Program-made: the position numbers and the translations under genes
The notes under the pieces: model-generated
What the model was told of the DNA's origin: nothing
Database searches by the model: none
The model's input: only the letters and a program-made list of their open reading frames with translations
Shown: in pieces, positions 1-7,051 of the stretch
Position numbering within the stretch: position 1 is the stretch's first letter
How the letters are laid out: every line of letters starts with the position of its first letter
DNA from: Brachionus rotundiformis
Lineage: Eukaryota; Rotifera; Eurotatoria; Ploima; Brachionidae
NCBI GenBank assembly: GCA_016802295.1
Contig: JAESIW010000137.1
Coordinates: 6,954,381 to 6,969,164 of the forward strand
Reading direction: 5' to 3'
Length of the DNA: 14,784 bases

Positions 1-1387
1 GATAGTATTTTTTATAATAGACAAAAATAAGAAAGTAGATTAAAAGACTAAAAAAGCAGGGGACAAATGCAATATGCATAAGGAAAAAAGCCGAATTGGC
101 GTCCCTAAAGCCTAGCAGGTATTCGCCGGGCTGTATCATATCCAGTAGCTGAGCAGTCAAGTACTGGAACAACCATTGGCTCAGAGTTGCGCCCAGCGAG
201 AATATCGACATCACAAATGAGTTGAAATCGCCGATAAAGCTCTTCGCTACCATGATTGTAGACGGATGCACTGGACCATTGACCAAACCTAAAACTCCAA
301 TTGAAATCCAAAAGAACAATTTAAATTGGCAAAAATAAGGCACCAGAAATAAAGCAGCCAGAACCAAGTTAAGGCAGAGGAGAGTGGCTACGAACATAAC
401 TGGACTCATTTTGAATGCTATGATTGTGGCCGAGAACCGTCCAACTACATACAGCAACCAGAACAGAGTTTGTACATTTGAGTACTCAAGTGTGGTAAAT
501 TGAGCCGGACCACGTGTCAAATAGGTCATCATAAATTTGCTAATTACTGCAAAATAGCCCAGAATAAAAAACAAAAGTAAAGTAATTAGCTTTTTCTGCA
601 CTACCATGTAGACCAGATCCTTGCCTTTGTAAACTTTGTCACCAAAAAACATACTCATTAGTCTACTACTGCTATTGTTTTTACTTTGGCAAAAATTTTG
701 ATCCAAAATTTCTATCTTGGTTTTTTTAGCTTTCAAAAATTTAATTTTGTTCAAAATTTCGGCTCTTTGGGCAACGACAAACACCACACCTAGTAGAACA
801 GAAGTGCCTCCAGCTATGGCATATGGCACAACAAGTTCTATTTGACCAGAAGTTATTCTTGTTGATACAGATTGAGTTAAATTTTGCATAGGATTAAATT
901 TAATGAACTTTTTGCTAATTTGAACACTGATCAGAGCTCCGATGCCATAGCCAGCATGCATGGCGTTTATGGGCGAGTGCGATACGCCTTTCCAGAGCGA
1001 GAAAATCATCTGATTTCCGCTTAGGTCGTAGAAAGCACCGGCACATCCCTGTACAAAAAAGTACATAGCTGTGAGCCAAAAAGATTTTGTAATTGGCATT
1101 AGGAGACTACACAGACCAATTAGTACACAGCAAATAGCCATAATGGTTTCTGCGTAGCGTGAAAACTTGTCCACTACAAGACCGCAAAAACAAGTGGTCA
1201 ATATGAATCCAAAATGCCGGTTGTTGATGACAAAAATAATTGTATGGTAGTCAAATTGTAGGAATATGCGCAGATCTTCCAATGTTGGACCAATCATTTC
1301 CTGATTTAGACCAAATGACACCCATGCCATGACCAGGAGTAGGGTTTTAATGACCCGGTACCGAAATGAGTAAAGATCAGCGCTCAT
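1..1387 (-). CDS. MFSD4B/NaGLT1-like major facilitator transporter (C-terminus cut by window edge)
   Basis: An uninterrupted reading frame runs from an ATG at 1387 to the left edge: 462 codons and no stop, so the end of the gene lies outside the window. The product is strongly hydrophobic, with about 11-12 membrane helices in two halves separated by a basic cytosolic loop (about residues 207-265). Near the N-terminus GPTLEDL (33-39) is the signature seen after helix 1 in MFSD4-type transporters. VVDKFSRY (71-78) sits at the family's conserved D-x-x-x-R loop between helices 2 and 3. MHAGYGIGALI (143-153) matches the helix-5 region of MFSD4/NaGLT1 proteins, and VVGRFSA (314-320) is the second-half GR motif. 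By family it should be a plasma-membrane carrier of glucose-like sugars or a related small solute; the substrate is inference. No intron is seen. An AG (1397-1398, minus strand) lies 9 nt before the ATG. Confidence 0.85.
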   Translation of the reverse strand, partial: MSADLYSFRYRVIKTLLLVMAWVSFGLNQEMIGPTLEDLRIFLQFDYHTIIFVINNRHFGFILTTCFCGLVVDKFSRYAETIMAICCVLIGLCSLLMPITKSFWLTAMYFFVQGCAGAFYDLSGNQMIFSLWKGVSHSPINAMHAGYGIGALISVQISKKFIKFNPMQNLTQSVSTRITSGQIELVVPYAIAGGTSVLLGVVFVVAQRAEILNKIKFLKAKKTKIEILDQNFCQSKNNSSSRLMSMFFGDKVYKGKDLVYMVVQKKLITLLLFFILGYFAVISKFMMTYLTRGPAQFTTLEYSNVQTLFWLLYVVGRFSATIIAFKMSPVMFVATLLCLNLVLAALFLVPYFCQFKLFFWISIGVLGLVNGPVHPSTIMVAKSFIGDFNSFVMSIFSLGATLSQWLFQYLTAQLLDMIQPGEYLLGFRDANSAFFLMHIAFVPCFFSLLIYFLIFVYYKKYY

Positions 1388-2366
1388 GGTACAATTCTAA
1401 AGTTGCTTTGTTTTGGAAAATATTAAAAAAATTCAGCGCTTAAATAGGCTTTTTTCAGACAGACCGATTTATCTTGGATAGATAAATTGCTATGACTTGG
1501 GAATTATAAAATCTTTTAGAGTGCTAAAATAGTGATAGGCATCAGTTTAAATAAATCCTATTTAGGTCGTTTAAGACCTAATTTATATTATTTGTAAACT
1601 TATTATATTTTTATTAGTGGTTTAAATTAATTAGATAAAATGAAAAGGCTGCAAATTAACCAGCTATGGTTAAGACAGCCGAAATTTAGATAATATTTTA
1701 TTTTTTTCAGTTAAATCAAATGCAATTAAGCCAAGTTAAATAATTTAGTTCAAGATAAACTTGGTTGAATTTTTGAATCACTTTAATTCTATTTTATGCA
1801 AATCATTTTATGAAATTTATAACTTTTTAGGAAAAAAAACACTAATCAGCACTATATCTATTCAATTGATTAATAAAAAAATTATATCATTTTTAAAATA
1901 TAACCAAAAAAGAGCTCAATTAGAAAATTCTTATTACCATCAACTTTTTGCCAAATACTTTCAAGTCGAACTTAACCATTCATCCATCATATTAAAGTTT
2001 AAACTCAGCCTAACAATTGAGATTAACCATGCTGAGACAGATGCGGAAAAATGGCAAAAAACAACCAAGACTTGTAAGTTTTTCTTTCATTTAAATATTA
2101 TATAAATAAATTGAATAAAAATTGGTCACTGGAAATGGCAGCAAGTTGAGCCATAATTTTAATATTGCTCAATCTAACACATTTTAAATTTATAATAATT
2201 GGCATCACATAATTGACTGGAAGCCTGTAAATTTTTTTGAAAAAAATTAATAATCACCTGAAATTATTTTTAATTTAAATCAAAAACTTAATTATCGAAT
2301 CCTTTTAAATTTCAATAGCTCTTAAACATTAAAAACTCACTTGATAAAAGTCTAATAGAGAAAAAA
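1388..2366. other. Divergent intergenic spacer, AT-rich, no supported gene
   Basis: About 980 nt separate the minus-strand transporter from the plus-strand Ly6 gene, so both promoters should lie here. The base composition is very AT-rich. The only structured element I can support is the imperfect hairpin at 1647-1680; a smaller perfect inverted repeat (TTAGGTC at 1562-1568, GACCTAA at 1575-1581, 6-nt loop) also lies here. The open frame at 1761-2105 starts with TTG and is rich in K, N, I and F, as expected by chance from such DNA. No exon, tRNA or transposon end was recognised. Confidence 0.6.
1647..1680. repeat. Imperfect 34-nt hairpin in the divergent spacer
   Basis: Outer arms GGCTG (1647-1651) and CAGCC (1676-1680) pair perfectly. 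Inner arms TTAACC (1656-1661) and GGTTAA (1668-1673) also pair perfectly and enclose the 6-nt loop AGCTAT. The two stems are separated by a small internal loop (4 nt against 2 nt). The outer stem is G/C-rich in otherwise A/T DNA, which makes chance less likely. No function is assigned: it is too short for a typical microRNA precursor and does not match the histone 3' stem-loop. Confidence 0.5.
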
Positions 2367-2784
2367 ATGCAAAGCTCGACATTAATAGCTTTAATTTTAG
2401 GTAATATTGTAGCAAAAATGTTTATTAATTAATAAATTATTAAAAAAAATTAACTTAGCCTGTGCATTCGGTAGCACCTATTCAATTAAATGCTACGTGT
2501 GCAGCGGAGAGCCGGACTGTAATGATCCATTTCCAGACAACCCCATTTTCATGGCCAACTGTGACACGGCCATCAGCTGCAAAAAGCTTGTCTACACTCA
2601 ATCTGGCACAAGCTACGCAATCAGATCTTGCGAGACTACATGTCTTCAAACCAGCACTGAATACTCCGGCAATCCGGCAACATCCTACTGTTGTCTCAGT
2701 GACTACTGTAACCATGCCAGTCTGACACTTGCCAGCCATTCTCTTCTCGCTCTAGTTGTCATATTTAACCTAAACTTTTTTTAA
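2367..2784 (+). CDS. GPI-anchored Ly6/uPAR (three-finger) protein, two exons
   Basis: Exon 1 is 2367-2400, a 58-bp GT..AG intron is 2401-2458, and exon 2 is 2459-2784; the spliced protein has 119 aa. Residues 1-16 form a signal peptide (MQSSTLIALILA core), supplied almost entirely by exon 1, which supports the splice. The mature part has ten cysteines (23, 26, 32, 46, 52, 69, 73, 89, 90, 95), opening with KCYVC and closing with CCLSDYCN. That is the CCxxxxCN end of a full LU domain with five disulphides. A hydrophobic tail (about 104-119) after a small-residue stretch is a GPI-attachment signal. The protein should sit on the outer cell surface; Ly6 proteins of invertebrates act in adhesion, septate junctions or receptor modulation, and which applies here cannot be read from sequence. 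AATAAA follows the stop codon directly. The gene lies 72 nt upstream of PUS1 on the same strand. Confidence 0.9.
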
Positions 2785-2790
2785 AATAAA
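2785..2790 (+). promoter_or_regulatory. Poly(A) signal of the Ly6 gene
   Basis: AATAAA begins at the first base after the TAA stop (2782-2784). It is the only signal between this gene and the PUS1 start, so the Ly6 3' untranslated region must be only tens of bases long. Confidence 0.55.
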
Positions 2791-2856
2791 TATTTTCCAT
2801 ACATGTAGAAAAATTCAAATATTTTTTTTTAAATAAATAAATTTAAAAAATTAAAA

Positions 2857-3948
2857 ATGATAACCCGATTTAGTTCAATTTTAAGAAAAAAATTTGATAA
2901 CTTAAGAAAAATGTCTGCCGAAGTGGAATATTTGGTCCAAAAGACCGAGTGTAGCGAAGAGACTGGATTGGAGCCGTCGAGCAAAAAGACCAAGATCCAA
3001 GAAGAAGAACAGACAGAAGTTAAGACTGGTCTGAAGCGCAAATACGCGCTATGTGTGGGCTATTGTGGTGAGGGATACTATGGACTGCAGCGCAATCCAA
3101 CCATTAAGGACAAATTTCGCACCATTGAAGACGAAATAGTGGACGCTTTGGTCAAGATAAACTCAATACCACAGGCACATGCGGATGAAATGTACAAAAT
3201 GTCTTTTCAGCGCGCAGCACGGACAGACAAAGGTGTTTCGGCGGCCGAGAACCTAATCAGCCTAAAGATGGAATTTTCCCAAGAGCATCTGCAACAGTTA
3301 AACGAAGCTTTGCCAAAGCAAATAAAAGTCTTTGGCTACAAAAAAGTAACCAAATCGTTTGACTCAAAAAACAGCTGTGATGGACGCACCTACATTTACA
3401 TTTTGCCAACATTTGCTTTTTGTCCCATTGAGCAGCCGTGTACCGAGGATTATCGCGCCAGCGAGCAAGTCATTGACCAAGTGAACGAGACGCTGCGAAT
3501 TTTGTGCGGTACGCACAACTTTCACAACTTTACAGCTGGCAGAAAATACACAGACCCGAGTTCCAAGCGCTACATAATTTCTTTTGAATGTAGCAAGCCA
3601 TTTTTGAAGGACGGCTTCGAGTATGCGGTGATCAAAGTACGCGGACAAAGTTTCATGCTGCACCAGATCAGAAAAATGATCGGTATGGTGATTGCAATTG
3701 TGAGAGGCTTTGCCAATGTGCAGACACTAAGTTTGTGCTGGACAGCGAACAAAGTGGATGTGCCCACGGCGCCAGCTCTTGGTCTAATGCTCGACAAGCT
3801 CCATTATGACAAGTATAATAAAAAATTTGGCAGTGACGGCCTTCATGAGCCATTGGACTGGTCCAATCTGGCCGAGGAGATAGAAAACTTTAAACATGAG
3901 TACATTTTTTCCAATATTATTCAGCAAGAAAGAGAACAAAAATCGTAA
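2857..3948 (+). CDS. PUS1: tRNA pseudouridine synthase 1 (TruA family)
   Basis: A single exon encodes 363 aa. PUS1 isomerises uridine to pseudouridine in tRNAs and some other RNAs in nucleus, cytosol and mitochondria. The catalytic Asp is D124 in ARTDKGV (121-127), the hallmark of TruA/PUS1. Other family blocks follow in order: GYCGEGYYGLQRN (68-80), RTYIYILPT, GTHNFHNFTAGRK and SFMLHQIRKMIG near the C-terminal core. Length is close to animal PUS1. The first 19 residues are basic and amphipathic with no acidic residue except D14, as in a mitochondrial targeting peptide. M19 (2911) is a second good start, preceded by AAAA, and would give a form without that leader, as in vertebrate PUS1 isoforms. 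No canonical AATAAA occurs between its stop and the next gene 64 nt downstream. Confidence 0.95.
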   Translation: MITRFSSILRKKFDNLRKMSAEVEYLVQKTECSEETGLEPSSKKTKIQEEEQTEVKTGLKRKYALCVGYCGEGYYGLQRNPTIKDKFRTIEDEIVDALVKINSIPQAHADEMYKMSFQRAARTDKGVSAAENLISLKMEFSQEHLQQLNEALPKQIKVFGYKKVTKSFDSKNSCDGRTYIYILPTFAFCPIEQPCTEDYRASEQVIDQVNETLRILCGTHNFHNFTAGRKYTDPSSKRYIISFECSKPFLKDGFEYAVIKVRGQSFMLHQIRKMIGMVIAIVRGFANVQTLSLCWTANKVDVPTAPALGLMLDKLHYDKYNKKFGSDGLHEPLDWSNLAEEIENFKHEYIFSNIIQQEREQKS

Positions 3949-4012
3949 TTGAAAAAAATTTAATTAATTAAAAAAATAATTTATTTAAAAAAAAATTTTA
4001 TTGTAAAATAGA

Positions 4013-4174
4013 ATGTTCAAATGGTTGTCCAGATTGCCAATTAGTCATTTCGGAGTGTTGGATCCAAATTATAGACGCGGTTATTATACCGGTATTGGAA
4101 AAGCCTTGTTCAAACTTGACACTTTTAATAATGAATTGGCCAAAATTGCCCAAGATGACTACTCGTCTGATTAA
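4013..4174 (+). CDS. Small conserved-looking protein of unknown function (53 aa)
   Basis: ATG at 4013 opens a 53-aa frame ending in TAA at 4172-4174, followed 30 nt later by AATAAA (4205-4210). Codon use (GCC, TTG, GAC, CTT, CGC) is like the neighbouring real genes and unlike the A/T spacers around it. The protein has a basic N-terminal part with arginine and tyrosine pairs (NYRRGYYTGIGKALF, residues 19-33) and an acidic end (QDDYSSD); I see no clear transmembrane segment. Size and N-terminus would suit a small mitochondrial protein, but I do not recognise the family. It starts 64 nt after the PUS1 stop, and the base context AAAATAG just before AATG looks like a splice acceptor. It may be translated from a shared transcript or be a separate trans-spliced gene. 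Confidence 0.6.
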   Translation: MFKWLSRLPISHFGVLDPNYRRGYYTGIGKALFKLDTFNNELAKIAQDDYSSD

Positions 4175-4204
4175 TTTACCATTTAGTATAATTTTTGATT
4201 TGAA

Positions 4205-4210
4205 AATAAA
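4205..4210 (+). promoter_or_regulatory. Poly(A) signal after the 53-aa gene
   Basis: AATAAA lies 30 nt beyond the stop of the 53-aa frame. Because none is found between PUS1 and that frame, this may serve both. Confidence 0.45.
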
Positions 4211-5482
4211 TTTAATCTCTTTTGTTCAATACTTTATAATTTGAATTTATCAACCAGATCAAGCTTCTGGTATTTAATGGCCACACTTATAAAATAATTG
4301 TTTAAATTTTCTTTCCTATCTTGTCTGGTTGATGTTCATAATATTTATCTCATATTTGTAACGATCTCAGCTTCTTGACCAGCGAAAATAATTGGCAATT
4401 TTAGTACAGGCGTCAAGGCGGTCAATAGTTGAATCACAGACTAACTCAAGTTCAATTAGACCACATTAAAACCAATTAACTGCTCATGTGCTTTGGTACA
4501 GACAATGCCAAACGTAGTTTGACTATTTATCACGGGTTGTCTTTAATAAAATTTGATATATTCTTATGTGGTAAATTTTAATGATCTTGCTCTAAAACTG
4601 TTGTTAATTAAAGTTTAAAATTTAATGCAGAAATATTTTTTTGTGGGTGTTGAGCAAACCATGTCAAACTATTACCAAACATCATGCAAAAATGTGTCTC
4701 AATTTTAGGGACTTAAGGGTATAAAAAAATAAATTAGGTTGACCATTACCACAAAATATGCTTTTGTAATTAATTTTAAAACATTTTAAATATTTTGAAG
4801 TTAGATTGTTAAAATATTATTAATTGGTTTTACGAAGTTAGGTAAAGTAGAATAGAACAAATCATTAAAAAATCTCAGATTTTTTTCAAAAAGTTAAATA
4901 CTGGCCTTGTAAATGCAACATAGTGTAGCATGGAAAGTCTCAAAAAATGCAACTTGGTATATTGCACTATGTTGCATTGGCAGGATCAGTTTTTAACTTT
5001 TTGAATAAAGGTTATGAAATACTTCAATTTGCCATTTTTTCCCACTTTCTGGTCATTCAGCTATTTAAAGTCATTATATTTTTAACTTTGAAATTTTTTT
5101 TTCAATATTGGGTCACTTGGTCAGCCACAATGGTAAAAGTTAGGATTATGCATAAAAATTTTGGAAAAAAATTATAAAAGTGTGTTTCCTGAAAACTATT
5201 GGGTAGGTAAATTTAAAAATTTGGTCAACTTATTGTTTTGGCAATTTCTTCATAATCTCATGGCTAATGAAAAAGCTTTAACAGCGAACCACCGATGCAG
5301 AATTTACTTATTCTTTGGATCTTTTTTTTAACTACGAAGCAATTGTTTGGTTAAATTTACCATGAACAATTTTGATAATATCTTAAAGTCCTTGTATTAA
5401 GAAAAGACATTACAAGGTTTAAAAAAAACAATTTTTAGGTAAAGACTGATAAGATATTAAAAAGTTATTTAAAATATTAGAA
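4211..5482. other. Gene-poor stretch with decayed coding-like patches
   Basis: No intact gene is supported. Three things stand out. On the minus strand 4367-4470 reads, between stops, as a peptide with DRLDACTKIANYFRWSRS, which resembles the segment before the conserved core of hAT transposases (C..I..YF..S). On the plus strand 5137-5331 is a 64-codon frame without early ATG that contains varied residues (VFPENYW, NHRCRIY) instead of the usual K/N/I/F chance pattern. At 4912-4978 there is a perfect inverted repeat. The 76-codon ATG frame at 4947-5177 starts inside that repeat and is not convincing as a gene. Together this looks like old mobile-element debris. Confidence 0.4.
4912..4978. repeat. 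14-bp perfect inverted repeat
   Basis: AATGCAACATAGTG at 4912-4925 is exactly complementary to CACTATGTTGCATT at 4965-4978, with a 39-nt spacer. The 8-mer AATGCAAC of the left arm occurs a third time inside the spacer (from 4946). It could be a small fold-back element, a transposon-end remnant or a structured transcript; no target-site duplication is evident. Confidence 0.55.
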
Positions 5483-5488
5483 TTTATT
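5483..5488 (-). promoter_or_regulatory. Poly(A) signal of the 99-aa membrane protein gene
   Basis: AATAAA on the minus strand begins one base after the TAA stop (5490-5492), giving another extremely short 3' end. Confidence 0.5.
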
Positions 5489-5489
5489 C

Positions 5490-5789
5490 TTAAACATTTT
5501 TCGACTTTCTGACGGTTGCCAATTGGCTTTCTTTGATAAAACTACTGAATTGTGGATACAAACCGCCAAGAAGAAAGCCCATTATGGTATATGCAAATGT
5601 TATTGGATAAGTCTTGCCAAAATATTTGGAAAAGAAAAGGCCACCGAGACCACCGTTTGCCAGCGAAAGTCGATACATCCAACTCTCTCTTTGGAATCGG
5701 TATTCGTGTCTATTCGAGTAAGAAGCTAGCAAATACGAACTTATCAATGAATAAGACGCTGTCAGAACTGTAGGCCAATGTTTGCTCAT
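5490..5789 (-). CDS. Small membrane protein, possibly MIC10-like
   Basis: The first ATG (5789) gives 99 aa; the frame stays open a little upstream to a stop before 5853 but has no ATG there, so this start is preferred unless an upstream exon exists. The N-terminal third has a moderately hydrophobic helix (6-23) and a charged stretch (27-36). Two glycine-rich helices follow: GGLGGLFFSKYF (46-57) and the PITFAYTIMGFLLGGLYP segment (62-79), joined by a short basic loop GKTY. This pair resembles MIC10/MINOS1, the cristae-junction subunit of MICOS: glycine-rich helix, basic turn, aromatic-proline, then a second glycine-rich helix ending in Y. The second GxxxG run is only partly conserved and the N-terminus is longer than in MIC10, so the identity is tentative. 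It lies 162 nt downstream of the aprataxin gene on the same strand. Confidence 0.65.
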   Translation of the reverse strand: MSKHWPTVLTASYSLISSYLLASYSNRHEYRFQRESWMYRLSLANGGLGGLFFSKYFGKTYPITFAYTIMGFLLGGLYPQFSSFIKESQLATVRKSKNV

Positions 5790-5950
5790 TCCAGATAATG
5801 ATTTAGCTTTTAAAATAGCAATATTATTTTTAAAGATAGAAATAGATAACACAATTACAATTCATTTTGTATTTTATTTAGAATTTAGAAGAAAATTTTG
5901 AAATTTATATATAGATAGGAAAAAAAAAGTATCTAAAAATAAATTTTAAA

Positions 5951-5956
5951 TTTATT
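5951..5956 (-). promoter_or_regulatory. Poly(A) signal overlapping the aprataxin stop codon
   Basis: On the minus strand the AATAAA hexamer shares its TAA with the stop codon (5952-5954), so the coding end and the processing signal are the same bases. Confidence 0.45.
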
Positions 5957-6632
5957 TATGGCTGACTAGGTGGCGTTTTAGAGAGGGCATATTCTTTTGT
6001 ACAGAATTACAAATGTTGCACTTGAGTGTAGAGTCCAAGTAGCCTTTAAGGAGAGCTTGATTGTTTAAATTGAAAAAATCATTCTTAAAATAATCGCTGT
6101 CTCTTTCCAAACATTGGATTAAACTGTCCAAATTGATGAAGTACTTGGTGTTGAAAGAGTTCCAGTGTTTTTTGTTCTTTAAACACTCGGATTGAAAGTC
6201 TTTGGAAATTATGTGCATGTGAAGTGGTTGCATGGACTGAATAGCATGAAAGCCGCACAAAGCCTTGGGCTTGAGATCATTGGCAAAGTTTTCCTCAATT
6301 AAATTTGCAGACAAGGACTTAATTTCTCTTAAGAGATCGAGACTATTGTCCATCTTGATCAAGTCGGCAACACTAGTCAGCTTGGGAAGACCATCTCCAT
6401 GGGGTATTAACAAAAAATGAGCCTTGGCCTTGGGATACTTGTCCCTGATGCAGACAAAGCGCTCGTTTTTGAACACCTGTAGCTTTGGATCTTTCATCGA
6501 GCCCTCTAGGCTCAGAAACAGAGCTGGCCGTTTAGTGTTTGACTTTGGAGGCTCATTGTCCAACACCGACTTGGCTATCTCGCTGCTTAATTTCACTCCC
6601 TCCTTATTAGAATTTCTCTGCAAACGTTTCAT
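5952..6632 (-). CDS. APTX: Aprataxin (short form, HIT plus C2H2 zinc finger, no FHA)
   Basis: The 226-aa single-exon product is a DNA deadenylase: aprataxin removes AMP left on 5' ends by abortive ligation and so protects nuclear (and mitochondrial) DNA. The HIT domain spans about 35-165. The histidines that correspond to the fission-yeast catalytic set are H129 (GFHAIQSM), H138 (nucleophile) and H140 in LHMHIIS. The aprataxin-specific KNKKHWNSFNTKYF block (152-165) follows. The C-terminal zinc finger is C205-x2-C208-x12-H221-x3-H225. The N-terminal FHA domain of vertebrate aprataxin, which docks on XRCC1/XRCC4, is absent, as in several invertebrates and fungi. The N-terminal 36 residues are basic and low in structure. 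Start is the first ATG (6632), with an A/T leader upstream. Confidence 0.93.
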   Translation of the reverse strand: MKRLQRNSNKEGVKLSSEIAKSVLDNEPPKSNTKRPALFLSLEGSMKDPKLQVFKNERFVCIRDKYPKAKAHFLLIPHGDGLPKLTSVADLIKMDNSLDLLREIKSLSANLIEENFANDLKPKALCGFHAIQSMQPLHMHIISKDFQSECLKNKKHWNSFNTKYFINLDSLIQCLERDSDYFKNDFFNLNNQALLKGYLDSTLKCNICNSVQKNMPSLKRHLVSHK

Positions 6633-7051
6633 TTAAATTTTTAAAATTTGAATAAATTTTTAATTAATTAAATTAACATATTTCAATTAATATTAATATA
6701 GAATTTATTTTCTGTTTTTGAAAAAAGAATAAAAAAGAATAGTTGTAAAAAATATAAATTTTTGAATTTAAAAATGAGATAATTCTAAACTAGAATTTAA
6801 ATTAATTTTATTATAATTTTAGTTATTTTATCTTATTGTATTTCTGTTTTAAAATTTGAGCTTTAACTTTAAGTTTTAATTTGTAAATATTTACCAATGG
6901 ATTAATTTTAGGTCAGAATTTTTTATTTTTTCTTTGGAAAACCCATAAGTTTGTCTAATCAGACAAACATTTACTGATTCTTTTTGCTTAAAGTCTCAAT
7001 TAATCATCTCTACATTTGTTTAAAACAAAAATAATTTTTATATTTTGATAA
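6633..7051. other. AT-rich spacer, nothing recognised
   Basis: This stretch lies upstream of aprataxin and downstream of the glycosyltransferase gene, both on the minus strand. It is nearly all A and T, with a slightly more mixed part around 6930-7010. I see no exon, repeat pair or canonical AATAAA for the glycosyltransferase; AATATA (minus strand, about 7040) is the closest poly(A)-like hexamer. Confidence 0.5.

Noticed and set aside
105..311. 68-codon minus-strand frame
   Set aside because: It is an out-of-frame shadow of the transporter gene, whose true frame is open across the whole region.
1761..2105. 114-codon plus-strand open frame
   Set aside because: It starts with TTG, has no early ATG, and its composition (K, N, I, F, S) is what A/T-rich noncoding DNA gives. 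No motif or splice context supports it.
4947..5177. 76-codon ATG frame
   Set aside because: It begins inside the inverted-repeat region, shows biased composition and no known motif, and a competing frame at its end looks more protein-like.
6190..6260. Pro/Leu instead of His at the first histidine of the aprataxin H-x-H-x-H motif
   Set aside because: Fission-yeast aprataxin also lacks that first histidine; the three histidines that matter there correspond to H129, H138 and H140, which are all present. This is normal variation, not a defect.
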